The position numbers and the translations under genes were made by a program. Below the pieces are notes generated by a model. The model had not been told where the DNA came from and made no database searches. It worked only from the letters and a program-made list of their open reading frames with translations. This document shows, piece by piece, positions 9,237 through 17,666 of a stretch of 64,000 nt of DNA (position 1 is the first letter of the stretch; every line of letters begins with the position of its first letter). Origin of the DNA: JAHEJJ01 sp965212205 (GTDB taxonomy: Bacteria > Bacteroidota > Bacteroidia > Flavobacteriales > Flavobacteriaceae); contig CBDBUX010000019.1 in the NCBI GenBank assembly GCA_965212205.1, positions 310,001-374,000 of the forward strand, written 5' to 3'.

Positions 9237-11261
9237 TTAATCACGACCACCGGTTGAATCCAAACTTTCGGGGTTCCTTCCTTCAACTAAAATTTGAGCT
9301 AAGTCGTTTGTAAGGCTATCCCCGGTATTTGAATTGGTAAAAATTATATAGCCCATCCCAAGGTCTTCATACACTTCAAACATGCACTTAAAATCTCCAT
9401 TATTACCACCATGACCAAATACCTTACCATAATCTGAATACCTCAGGGCCACGCCTAATCCCATTCCCTCTTCTGCGTTCTTATCCCTTTTCTCATCTTC
9501 GGGATATACCGATTGTATTTTTAGCATCTCCTGAAATGTAGCCTCCTTCAGTCCTTTTCTATCGAGTAGCGTAATGGCAAATTTAGAGAACTCTGCAGCC
9601 TCGGTGTACATGCTCCAAGCCATACCCGGTTTTTTTGGCAAGTCACGAACCGTTGGAGACTCATCGATATGCCCTGTAGCCACAACCTTTACTAGCTGAG
9701 CGTCTTCCCTGAATTTCATATGATCTATGCCCTGCGGTACTTTGAGTTCTTCTTCGATCAACTTATCGGCTTCCTCGGATGTAATTTTTACAAGTACCCT
9801 TTTTAAATATTCAAAACCTTCTCCTGAATAGCCATATTTTTCACCTGGCGCCGCCTTCATCTCGCGTCCCCAATTGGGCAATCCGGTCTTATGTATAAGC
9901 ACGTGCCTGGCTGTCATTTTCTTATATTCCGGATATTTCTCCAAATCTTCAAAGGGTAGATATTGGGCCAGGGGCTTATCAAGATCAATTATCCCGCGTT
10001 CTGCCAATCTTAAGACTACATAGGAAAACACCGGCTTGGTTATAGAGGCGGCTTCGAAAAGCGTAGCTGAGTCGACCAATTCCTTATTAAAATTGTTTTT
10101 ATATCCAAAGGTTTTTTGGTAGAACAGCTTACCATCCCTGATAAGAGCAAGTGAAACTCCTGGTATTCCATAATACTTCCTGTATACATCGACAATCTGC
10201 TCGAGCTGATCTTTACTTGCCTTATCGAAGTTGTGCAAAAGGCCTTTCTTGGGTATAAGATCGGGTTGGGGCAGCATCGAGACCTGGAGGGCCTTGGTTA
10301 CCATAGTGGTCTGATCAGGCAGGGCCGATAAAGTAATTGTATCGCCGGTACCCATTCGATATATTTTCTCATCTACCTCTACCAATCCCGGTGGGATCAA
10401 CACCTGATATTTCCCGGGGGAGATTCGTGAGGAGTAGAATCCATTAGCATCTACCGCCATATTGATAAAACTGTTTTGATCATCCTCGGTTATAAATCGG
10501 ACCGATCGAGGATAGATGCTATCGTTTGCGGGTTTTACTATCCCTTCTATCTCCGATAATTTAGCACTATCGGGTAAAAGAAGTACATCGCCCAGACATT
10601 TAGAACATTCGTGTTTTACGCCTTCATCTTTCCCCCATCCCACGGTATTTGTATTTCCGTTTTTGCTGTCTTTGTCGAAGACCACATAATCGAATCCCAA
10701 TACCCGGCCTTCTTCAATAAATCCTTTGAGCTTTATTTTCCATTCGTAGATGGTGCTTTTTTCATTACGTTTTGCTTTTACGGTGACCAGGTCCCAGGTA
10801 GCCTCTAGGATCATAGGATCCCAATTCATATCCTGGTCTACAATTTTTCTAAAGTATTCGTTTACCTCAAGGGCCAATACCCCTGTACTTTCATTCTTAT
10901 GTTGCGGATCTATATAGAGGACCTGCATATCATGTGCCCAATACTCCGGATTTTCTTCATTGCGGATATAGCTGTCATCGATCATTTCAACACCGATGTA
11001 TACCTCCTGAAGCTTCTGGTTATAGCCTATAATAAAATACCCATGTATGTCATCGGGAGATTCTGGTTCGAACCCATATTGATAATAGGAAATAGGGTAT
11101 TTCTGAAGATGGTCTGGCCAATCGCCAAGATCTGCATCTACCGCAATTGGTTCCATAGAATAGGCATGGGCAATGGCTCCATTATGGGCATGGGTCCATG
11201 AGCTGGTTATAGCAAAAATTAATATCGCTATAGTAGCTTTAGGTTTACAAATCAAGTACAT
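9237..11261 (-). CDS. Secreted serine hydrolase: CBM9-like domain fused to a beta-lactamase/class C PBP domain
   Basis: The 674-residue protein has a signal peptide (cut near THAHNG). A beta-sandwich domain at about 35-240 (VDADLGDWPDHLQ, GVEMIDDSY, YEWKIKLKGF) resembles family 9 carbohydrate-binding modules. A short carboxypeptidase-regulatory-like segment follows at about 245-330, and a beta-lactamase domain at about 345-665. In the last, ASITKP is the SxxK nucleophile motif, KYGYSG the YxN-like position and FGHGGNNG the KTG-equivalent. It probably hydrolyses a peptide, ester or cell-wall substrate outside the cell; the substrate is unknown. It is not expected to be a resistance gene. Confidence 0.85.
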   Translation of the reverse strand: MYLICKPKATIAILIFAITSSWTHAHNGAIAHAYSMEPIAVDADLGDWPDHLQKYPISYYQYGFEPESPDDIHGYFIIGYNQKLQEVYIGVEMIDDSYIRNEENPEYWAHDMQVLYIDPQHKNESTGVLALEVNEYFRKIVDQDMNWDPMILEATWDLVTVKAKRNEKSTIYEWKIKLKGFIEEGRVLGFDYVVFDKDSKNGNTNTVGWGKDEGVKHECSKCLGDVLLLPDSAKLSEIEGIVKPANDSIYPRSVRFITEDDQNSFINMAVDANGFYSSRISPGKYQVLIPPGLVEVDEKIYRMGTGDTITLSALPDQTTMVTKALQVSMLPQPDLIPKKGLLHNFDKASKDQLEQIVDVYRKYYGIPGVSLALIRDGKLFYQKTFGYKNNFNKELVDSATLFEAASITKPVFSYVVLRLAERGIIDLDKPLAQYLPFEDLEKYPEYKKMTARHVLIHKTGLPNWGREMKAAPGEKYGYSGEGFEYLKRVLVKITSEEADKLIEEELKVPQGIDHMKFREDAQLVKVVATGHIDESPTVRDLPKKPGMAWSMYTEAAEFSKFAITLLDRKGLKEATFQEMLKIQSVYPEDEKRDKNAEEGMGLGVALRYSDYGKVFGHGGNNGDFKCMFEVYEDLGMGYIIFTNSNTGDSLTNDLAQILVEGRNPESLDSTGGRD

Positions 11262-11347
11262 AGCTGTTCTTTAGCGTCGAGTTGATACTCTAAAGATAGC
11301 TTACTGCCCTGTTTGTTACAGTGATTACTGCAACATTTACAATTAAT

Positions 11348-12430
11348 TTAAGAATTGATGATCTTCTCCTGGTGGTTGATGGATTCCTGGTGAATAGCCT
11401 TAAACATTCTCAGAACAAATTCCTCGCTCAGTCCCTTTTGTTCGCCCTCAAGAATCATATTACCAAGAATAGCATTCCAGCGATTGGTTTGCAGTACGGC
11501 GACGTTTTTTTGTTTCTTGAGCTCTCCGATTCCGTCCGATACTTTCATCCGCTTACCGAGCGTTTCGATCAGCTGATTGTCGATAATGTCGATTTGAGCC
11601 CTCAGATTACTGAGCTTACTATTGTATTCCGCTTCTTGATCGGTCTGTTTTCTGATGCGCAGATCTTCCATAATTTGTACCAGGGTTTTAGGGGTTACCT
11701 GCTGGGCAGCATCGCTCCAGGCATTTTCGGGGTCGCAGTGCGTTTCAATCATCAACCCATCGAAATTGAGATCCAGGGCGGTTTGTGAAATATCGAATAT
11801 CATATCGCGCCGACCTGAAATATGAGATGGATCGTTAATCAGCGGCAGGTCGGGAAATCGCGATTGTAAGTCGATGGCCAACTGCCATTCGGGTATGTTC
11901 CGGTATTTGGATTTTTCATAGGTCGAAAAGCCCCTGTGGATCACACCAAGTTTATCGATATTGGCAGAATGCAGGCGCTCTACGGCCCCAAGCCAGAGCG
12001 ATAAGTCTGGGTTTACAGGATTCTTCACAAGTACTATCTTGTCTGTACCCTCCAGGGCGTCGGCGATTTCCTGAACGATAAAAGGGCTAACCGTTGAGCG
12101 CGCGCCTATCCATAATAGGTCAATATCGTGCTCGAGTGCCAGATCGACATGGTTTTTATTAGCCACCTCGATCGCAGTTTTTAGTCCGGTTTCCGCCTTA
12201 ACCTTTTCCAGCCAACGCAAGCCAATGGCCCCTACACCTTCAAAATTTCCCGGCCGGGTACGCGGTTTCCAGATACCTGCGCGGAAATAATTCACGTCTG
12301 TATCTTTAAGTTCATGCGCAATATTCAGCACTTGCTCTTCAGTTTCTGCACTACAAGGACCGGCAATCACCAGTGGATGAGGCAAGGCCATATTATCGAG
12401 CCAGGAACGTAATTCTATTGAGTTTTCCAT
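11348..12430 (-). CDS. Bifunctional DAHP synthase / chorismate mutase
   Basis: Residues 1 to about 260 form a KDO8P-synthase-like (type I beta) 3-deoxy-7-phosphoheptulonate synthase: VIAGPCSAETEEQV, FRAGIWKPRTRPG, KNPVNPD and HCDPENAWSDAAQQ. Residues about 265-360 form an AroQ-type chorismate mutase (LRAQIDIIDNQLIETLGKR). Thus one chain has both the first shikimate-pathway reaction and the branch-point step to prephenate. It is the last gene of the phe/tyr operon, ten bases after tyrA, which explains joint supply of prephenate to pheA and tyrA. Confidence 0.94.
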   Translation of the reverse strand: MENSIELRSWLDNMALPHPLVIAGPCSAETEEQVLNIAHELKDTDVNYFRAGIWKPRTRPGNFEGVGAIGLRWLEKVKAETGLKTAIEVANKNHVDLALEHDIDLLWIGARSTVSPFIVQEIADALEGTDKIVLVKNPVNPDLSLWLGAVERLHSANIDKLGVIHRGFSTYEKSKYRNIPEWQLAIDLQSRFPDLPLINDPSHISGRRDMIFDISQTALDLNFDGLMIETHCDPENAWSDAAQQVTPKTLVQIMEDLRIRKQTDQEAEYNSKLSNLRAQIDIIDNQLIETLGKRMKVSDGIGELKKQKNVAVLQTNRWNAILGNMILEGEQKGLSEEFVLRMFKAIHQESINHQEKIINS

Positions 12431-12439
12431 TTTGTTCTA

Positions 12440-13300
12440 CTAATTTTTATTCAGGGGTATTCCTTTTAATATTTCTTTGATCTTATTGGTATTGTCCATT
12501 TCATTATAAATCCCATCATAGTCGTCTTCCATGAGCTTTAGCCTGAAAGCCTGCAAATTCTCTATATAGGCTTCCAGCACTTCCATTACATTGTTCTTGT
12601 TCTGTTTAAAAATTGGCGTCCACATCGCCGGAGAACTCTTGGCGAGCCTCACCGTACTCTCAAATCCACTTCCCGCCATATCGAAGATATCCCGCTCGTT
12701 TTTTTCTTTTTCAATAACGGTTTTGCCCAGCATAAACGAACTGATATGGGACAAATGAGACACATATGCAATATGTTTGTCGTGCGCCACAGGATTCATA
12801 TACCGGATCCGCATTCCTATTTTTCTAAAAAGATCAAGACCTTTCTCTTGAAGCTTAAAGGCTGTTTTCTCGACCTCACAAATTATATTGGTCTTCTCCT
12901 CGAACATCCCTTTCAAAGCTGCTGAAGGACCCGAGAATTCTGTTCCGGCAATAGGATGACATGCCATGAAATTCCTTCGTTTTGGATGCGCTTCCACAAT
13001 CTGGCATACCTGGCCTTTGGTAGACCCGGCATCGATAACCAATGTTTTTTCGCCAACCGCATCGAGGATTCCAGGTAGCAATTCCAGTAAGGCATCAACT
13101 GGCGTACTAACAATAACAAGGTCTGCTTCCTTTAATTCATCCATAGCCCCCTGCCGATCGATAAGGCCCAGGGTAGTTGCCTGCTGAAGATGATCTCCAT
13201 CAACATCGATCCCGGAGATCTCCGATTCCGGATACAAATGCTTGATATCCATTGCCATAGAACCACCAATTAAACCGATACCAATTACATAAACCTTCAT
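12440..13300 (-). CDS. tyrA: Prephenate dehydrogenase
   Basis: TyrA oxidatively decarboxylates prephenate to 4-hydroxyphenylpyruvate for tyrosine synthesis. The N-terminal NAD(P)-binding loop VIGIGLIGGSMAMD is at residues 4-17. The family motifs ACHPIAGTEFSGP (about 113-125) and HLSHISSFMLG (about 182-192) are clear, with FESTVRLAKSSPAMW later. At 286 residues it is a stand-alone dehydrogenase with no ACT or mutase domain. Its start overlaps the end of the aminotransferase gene by four bases (ATGA type). Confidence 0.95.
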   Translation of the reverse strand: MKVYVIGIGLIGGSMAMDIKHLYPESEISGIDVDGDHLQQATTLGLIDRQGAMDELKEADLVIVSTPVDALLELLPGILDAVGEKTLVIDAGSTKGQVCQIVEAHPKRRNFMACHPIAGTEFSGPSAALKGMFEEKTNIICEVEKTAFKLQEKGLDLFRKIGMRIRYMNPVAHDKHIAYVSHLSHISSFMLGKTVIEKEKNERDIFDMAGSGFESTVRLAKSSPAMWTPIFKQNKNNVMEVLEAYIENLQAFRLKLMEDDYDGIYNEMDNTNKIKEILKGIPLNKN

Positions 13301-14448
13301 AACTTAAATCTTTCTATGGCTTCAATGATCTTTTCTTTCTTCACGCAGAGTGAAAAGCGGATATAACCTTCGCCCTGCGACCCAAATACAGTACCCGGGG
13401 CGATAAAAATATCTTTTTGATATAGTACCTCGTCTATAAAGGTTTCCGAATCTGAAGCACCATCAGGCAATCTTGCCCATACAAACATGCCTACTGCATT
13501 TCTATCATAGGTGCAGCCCATAATATCGGCGAGATCGTACATCAGCTTACGACGTGTTTCGTAGACTGTATCGAGCTGTTCGAACCATTCTTTCCCGCTT
13601 TTTAGAGCAACCACCGCTCCTTTTTGGATCCCGTAGAACATGCCCGAATCCATATTGCTCTTAACTTTCAATATTGCCTCAATATGCCCCTGATCGCCCA
13701 GGACCATCCCAACGCGCCATCCGGCCATATTAAAAGTTTTGCTTAGGGAGTTCAGTTCTAGTGCAATAGATTTGGCCCCATCTACTGCCAAAAGGCTTAA
13801 AGGGTTTTTACTGAGCACAAAACTGTAGGGGTTATCATTTACCAATAGTATATTATTATTCTTAGCAAAACGCACTAATTCTTCGAGCTGAGACAGGCTT
13901 GCCATTGCTCCTGTAGGCATATGCGGATAACTCACCCACATCAATTTAACATTGCTCAGATCCTGAAGTTCCAGTGCCTTGAGGTCGGGGAACCAATTAT
14001 CAGCAGCGCTGAGATCGTAAAATTTTGGCTGGCCTCCTACCAGTCTTGTAACGGCGGCATAAGTGGGATAACCCGGATTAGGAATCAGGACCTCATCACC
14101 GCTGTTGAGAAAAGCCATACTGATATGCATAATTCCTTCCTTGGAACCCATCAGCGGCAGAATCTCGGTTTCAGGGTTGGTCTCGACTCCAAATTTTGCT
14201 TTGTAGAAAGAAGCGATGGTCTGTCGTAATTCGGGAAGTCCCTGATAACTCTGATACTGATGTGCACCGGCATCTCTTACAGAGTCCTGAAATGAAGTGA
14301 TCACGGCATCTGAAGGGGCCAGGTCGGGGCTGCCGATACCCATATTGATTATGGGTCTGCCCTTGGCGATAAGGCCTCTTACCTCTCTTAATTTTTTGGA
14401 GAAGTAATATTCTTCAACAGTGTGTAACCTGTCTGCGGTATCGATCAT
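13297..14448 (-). CDS. PLP-dependent class I/II aminotransferase, probably aromatic amino acid aminotransferase
   Basis: This fold-type I aminotransferase of 383 residues has the PLP lysine in LNSLSKTFNMAGWRVG (about 228-243) and the cofactor aspartate/tyrosine region WVSYPHMPTG and NDNPYSF. Position between pheA and tyrA, overlapping both by four bases, argues that it transaminates phenylpyruvate and hydroxyphenylpyruvate in the last step of Phe and Tyr synthesis. Sequence alone does not separate it from aspartate or LL-diaminopimelate aminotransferases. Confidence 0.88.
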   Translation of the reverse strand: MIDTADRLHTVEEYYFSKKLREVRGLIAKGRPIINMGIGSPDLAPSDAVITSFQDSVRDAGAHQYQSYQGLPELRQTIASFYKAKFGVETNPETEILPLMGSKEGIMHISMAFLNSGDEVLIPNPGYPTYAAVTRLVGGQPKFYDLSAADNWFPDLKALELQDLSNVKLMWVSYPHMPTGAMASLSQLEELVRFAKNNNILLVNDNPYSFVLSKNPLSLLAVDGAKSIALELNSLSKTFNMAGWRVGMVLGDQGHIEAILKVKSNMDSGMFYGIQKGAVVALKSGKEWFEQLDTVYETRRKLMYDLADIMGCTYDRNAVGMFVWARLPDGASDSETFIDEVLYQKDIFIAPGTVFGSQGEGYIRFSLCVKKEKIIEAIERFKL

Positions 14449-15272
14449 AGACGCGCGTTTTTATATTCTCCCAGTACCATGAAGTTTTCCGTCATTATCT
14501 CCAGTAGCGATTTAGACTTGGCGAAACGTTCATAGCCATCGAAAGTAACATCGACAAAGAATGCATATTTCCAGGGTGTTTGAATTACGGGGAGCGACTG
14601 GATCTTGGTCAGGTTCAGATTACAATCGCTCATCACATTTAATACCGTAGCCAGACTTCCTCTTTTATGGTCCGTGATAAATCGCATAGAGGCCTTATTG
14701 ATCTCCTCCTTGGGAATCACCTTATTTTTAGTCTTGATCACTATAAAACGGGTGGAGTTGTTCTTTATCGTTTGAATATCAGGAGCGATGATCTCTAATC
14801 CATAGAGTTCTGCAGCTGCCTTTGGCGCGATGGCAGCAATTCCCTTCATTTGATTTTCCTGGATTTGTCGTGCGGTCTCGGCCGTATCCACATCCTCGAC
14901 CATCTTAATATGCGGTTGCTGCTTAAGGTATTCACGACATTGAAGCAAGGCCATGGGATGTGAACGTACTTCTTTGATCTCCGATATTTGTTGGCCGTTG
15001 AGGACCATCAAATTATGGTGAATATTCAAATAATGCTCCCCTATAATATGAAGGTTGTTCTCGTAAAGCAAAGAATAATTTGGAAGTATAGAACCGGCAA
15101 TAGAATTCTCTATCGCCATGATTCCTTTATCCGCTTTTTTTTCCAAAAGCATATCTACCAGCCCGTGAAAGGACAAGCATTCGACCAAATCGATATCGGA
15201 TCCAAAAAACTCATTAGCCACCTGATGATGATTAGATCCCTTTATTCCCTGTATGGCAACCTTTAGTCCCAT
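14445..15272 (-). CDS. pheA: Prephenate dehydratase
   Basis: PheA converts prephenate to phenylpyruvate. The dehydratase domain (about 1-180) runs from VAIQGIKGSNHHQVA to the conserved NNSTRFIVI threonine/arginine motif. An ACT domain for phenylalanine feedback follows (KRGSLATVLNVMSDCNLNLTKIQSLP). I place the start at the ATG at 15272 (MGLKVAIQG); a TTG two codons upstream is also in frame. The start lies only 16 bases after the attenuator terminator's U-tract, so this gene is the direct target of that control. It leads a four-gene operon with four-base overlaps. Confidence 0.95.
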   Translation of the reverse strand: MGLKVAIQGIKGSNHHQVANEFFGSDIDLVECLSFHGLVDMLLEKKADKGIMAIENSIAGSILPNYSLLYENNLHIIGEHYLNIHHNLMVLNGQQISEIKEVRSHPMALLQCREYLKQQPHIKMVEDVDTAETARQIQENQMKGIAAIAPKAAAELYGLEIIAPDIQTIKNNSTRFIVIKTKNKVIPKEEINKASMRFITDHKRGSLATVLNVMSDCNLNLTKIQSLPVIQTPWKYAFFVDVTFDGYERFAKSKSLLEIMTENFMVLGEYKNARL

Positions 15273-15288
15273 GAGCAAAAATCACTTC

Positions 15289-15318
15289 AAAAAAAAAGCC
15301 CCGATTTAAACGGGACTT
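15289..15318 (-). terminator. Intrinsic terminator of the pheA attenuator
   Basis: On the minus strand AAGTCCCG (15318-15311), a seven-base loop TTTAAAT, and CGGGGCTT (15303-15296) form an eight-base-pair stem with one G-U pair. A run of nine U (15297-15289, its first two bases shared with the stem) follows. It sits upstream of, not after, an operon, 16 bases before the pheA ATG. That placement is what marks it as an attenuator. Confidence 0.92.
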
Positions 15319-15359
15319 CATTATGATATCATTTGCGTAATTATCTAAAACAGTCCCGT
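15310..15359 (-). promoter_or_regulatory. Antiterminator pairing of the pheA attenuator
   Basis: The RNA segment ACGGGACU (15359-15352), inside codons 20-22 of the leader peptide, is perfectly complementary over eight bases to AGUCCCGU (15317-15310). The latter is the 5' arm of the terminator plus one loop base. The two helices exclude each other. A ribosome held at the Phe/Tyr codons (15389-15369) leaves the first segment free to form the antiterminator. A ribosome that reaches the stop codon at 15347-15345 covers it, so the terminator forms. Confidence 0.85.
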
Positions 15360-15416
15360 ACCTCTTCCAAAAAAGAAGTAAAAATAAAACCCATTCCAGA
15401 AATAATTACGAGTCAT
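15345..15416 (-). CDS. Phenylalanine/tyrosine leader peptide for pheA operon attenuation
   Basis: An ATG at 15416 opens a 23-codon frame ending in TAG at 15345. Residues 5-7 are YFW and residues 10-16 are FYFYFFF. In all there are seven Phe, three Tyr and one Trp among 23 residues. It lies between a promoter-like element and the terminator that precedes pheA, like the pheL leader of enterobacteria, although the peptide sequence is unrelated. A longer frame in the same phase opens at 15536, but the predicted promoter lies inside it, so the short form is the plausible one. The peptide itself should have no function beyond sensing charged tRNA-Phe/Tyr. Confidence 0.85.
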   Translation of the reverse strand: MTRNYFWNGFYFYFFFGRGTGLF

Positions 15417-15435
15417 TGTTCTTATTTTGTCTGAG

Positions 15436-15469
15436 CTAAAGTAGCCATTAATTTTAAAAATGCCACAAA
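15436..15469 (-). promoter_or_regulatory. Candidate flavobacterial promoter for the pheA leader
   Basis: On the minus strand TTTG (15469-15466) and TACTTTAG (15443-15436) lie 22 bases apart. This fits the flavobacterial pattern TTG-N17-23-TANNTTTG, with one mismatch in the -7 box. Transcription would start near 15430, giving about 13 bases before the leader ATG. The location agrees with the leader model; the match alone is modest. Confidence 0.55.
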
Positions 15470-15654
15470 CGGGCATTCTTTTTTTGAATTTTCTACGATA
15501 TAGGCCACTTCTTAAAGAAATACCTTTTACAGACATTGATTATTGAGAATAATGAATTATTTCGGCCCGCAGCGAGTGGAATCCAATTAATTATCATATA
15601 GGAGCATGTAGATAAAAACTCCATTGTTTACTTTTATACCGAGAAATTATTGTA

Positions 15655-16548
15655 ATGTCTATTCACGTTGAGAACATAAGCAAGTCATTTGGCAGCCAAC
15701 TGGCATTGAATGAAATTTCCTTTTCAATAGATAAGGGAGAAATTGTAGGATTCCTGGGGCCCAATGGAGCTGGGAAAACGACGATGATGCGTATCCTGAC
15801 TACCTACAGCAACGCAGACAGTGGACTGGCAATGGTGAATGGTTATAATGTTCTTTCCGAAAGCAAACAGGTAAGAAGCAGTATTGGTTACCTTCCGGAA
15901 CACAATCCACTGTACCTGGAGATGTTCGTCAGGGAATATCTTTCATTTCACGCTTCCTTATATCGAATACCTGCAGAACGCGTAGATCAGGTAGTGAATG
16001 AAACAGGATTGAGCCCTGAAGCCCATAAAAAAATAGTGCAATTGTCTAAAGGGTACAGACAACGTGTTGGGCTGGCAGCAGCTTTATTGCATGATCCCGA
16101 AGTGCTTATTCTCGATGAACCCACAACGGGTTTGGATCCAAATCAGCTGATCGAAATAAGAAAGTTGATCAGAACCATTGGTAAGGAAAAAACCGTATTG
16201 CTGTCTACCCACATCCTCAAAGAAGTGGAGGCAATGTGCGATCGCGTATTGATTATTAGCAAAGGTGAACTGGTAGCCAATTCAACGCTGGCTGAACTGA
16301 GAGCAAAGGATGATCAAATCATCGAAGTAGAATTCGATTATCGAGTGGAAGAGGTACTGCTCAATCGGCTACCCCATGTAAAAACGGTGCGAAACATATC
16401 TGGTTTTGTTTACGAGATCATCTTCGCTACCACTCAGGACATGAGGCCGGTGGTCTTCGATTTCGCGCATGACAATGAGTTGAAGACCCTGCAACTCAGC
16501 AGGAAAAATAAGAATCTGGAAACTCTTTTTTACGAAGTAACCTCTTAA
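15655..16548 (+). CDS. gldA: Gliding motility ABC transporter ATP-binding protein GldA
   Basis: This 297-residue ABC ATPase has Walker A GPNGAGKTT (about 36-44), signature LSKGYRQRVGLAAAL (about 135-149) and Walker B VLILDEPTTGLDPNQ (about 155-169), plus the GldA-type C-terminal domain (KDDQIIEVEFDYRVEEVLL). In Flavobacterium johnsoniae GldA works with the GldF/GldG membrane subunits, which are not in this window, and was linked to gliding. Presence of the gene does not prove that this strain glides. It converges on the next gene, sharing four bases at their 3' ends. Confidence 0.9.
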   Translation: MSIHVENISKSFGSQLALNEISFSIDKGEIVGFLGPNGAGKTTMMRILTTYSNADSGLAMVNGYNVLSESKQVRSSIGYLPEHNPLYLEMFVREYLSFHASLYRIPAERVDQVVNETGLSPEAHKKIVQLSKGYRQRVGLAAALLHDPEVLILDEPTTGLDPNQLIEIRKLIRTIGKEKTVLLSTHILKEVEAMCDRVLIISKGELVANSTLAELRAKDDQIIEVEFDYRVEEVLLNRLPHVKTVRNISGFVYEIIFATTQDMRPVVFDFAHDNELKTLQLSRKNKNLETLFYEVTS

Positions 16549-17630
16549 TTGTCCCCCCGGTGGCTTCCCTTAAGCCAGATCGCGATAATGTCGTCGAGAA
16601 GATGCTGAATTTTAGGATCTGTGCAATTGATCAGGAGGGCTACTACCATCTGGTTTTCGGGATAAATATAAAAGTTACTATAACCCCCGACACTGTTCCC
16701 GGTATGGCCAAAATAGGGATAACCTTCTTTATGATAGCTCACCTCCCATCCCAGACCGTAGAATGTCGATTCCCCATCGATCTCATTAGGCACTAAAAAC
16801 TGGCTGCTAGTCTGCGGATCCAGAAGTCCATGATCCAGATAAGACTGGCCCAGCCGCACTAAATCAGCAGAAGTAGTTAAATAGCCACCACCAGCCAATT
16901 TATATCGATTATCCACTTCAACAGCGGTTTTAAAACCAGACATACTTTTGGTATAAAACCGTGCCAGATCAGCTTCCTTATGTCCTGGCTGTTCGGGTTT
17001 AGTATGGTTCATCCCTAGTGGCCCGAGTACATTTTTATTTACATAGGTCTGAAAAGGCAGGCCACTGGCTTCCTCCATCGCTAGAGATATAAGTACCCAG
17101 TTAAAACTATTGTAGAGATAGGAAGTCCCAGGTTTAAACAATAATGGGTCGTCCTGGAAGACAATAAGACTATCCTTAATGGTATAAGGCCGGTTCAGAG
17201 CATATTCCTTCCCCCGATACCCCCTGATCCCCGCAGTATGAGAGGCGAGTTGTCTTATGGTAAATTCGTACTTCTTTTTTGGGAAATATGGAACATAGTG
17301 GTGAAAAGGGGCATCCAGATCAATGATCCCCTCGCTTATCATTTTAGCCAGTGCCGTTGCGGCGATAGGTTTGGAGGCACTGGCCGCCCTGAAGAGTGTA
17401 TTATCTGGATCTACGCTCTTTTTGTTTTCGATATCTGCATAACCAAATCCTTTCTGATAGAAGATCTTACCGTTTTTGAAAACGCTTACCGCCAAGCCGG
17501 GTACCAGACCTTCTCTTACCAATTTACTAAGGAGCGATTCGGCTTCGATCCTGGAAGTGAGGTCTTTCTCCTGACCTAAAATCTGAAGTCGGGCTAACAT
17601 ATCCCTGACATATTTACTCAGTGGTTTCAA
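16545..17630 (-). CDS. Serine hydrolase of the beta-lactamase/class C PBP family
   Basis: The 361-residue single-domain protein has the nucleophile motif ASASKP (about 82-87), a Tyr-containing SYLYNSFNW segment at the second catalytic position and GHTGNSVGG as the KTG-like box. The N-terminus (MKPLSKYVRDMLARLQ) is not a convincing signal peptide, so the location is uncertain. It is related to the C-terminal domain of the larger hydrolase at 9237-11261 but lacks its binding domain. The substrate is unknown. Confidence 0.85.
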   Translation of the reverse strand: MKPLSKYVRDMLARLQILGQEKDLTSRIEAESLLSKLVREGLVPGLAVSVFKNGKIFYQKGFGYADIENKKSVDPDNTLFRAASASKPIAATALAKMISEGIIDLDAPFHHYVPYFPKKKYEFTIRQLASHTAGIRGYRGKEYALNRPYTIKDSLIVFQDDPLLFKPGTSYLYNSFNWVLISLAMEEASGLPFQTYVNKNVLGPLGMNHTKPEQPGHKEADLARFYTKSMSGFKTAVEVDNRYKLAGGGYLTTSADLVRLGQSYLDHGLLDPQTSSQFLVPNEIDGESTFYGLGWEVSYHKEGYPYFGHTGNSVGGYSNFYIYPENQMVVALLINCTDPKIQHLLDDIIAIWLKGSHRGDN

Positions 17631-17666
17631 AGCTTGTTTTAATTTCTAAAATGCGGGTTTCAATAC

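Noticed and set aside
15345..15536. A 63-codon frame in the pheA leader region
   Set aside because: It shares frame with the leader peptide but would begin upstream of the promoter-like element at 15469-15436, and its first 40 residues look random. The 23-residue leader from 15416 is the better call.
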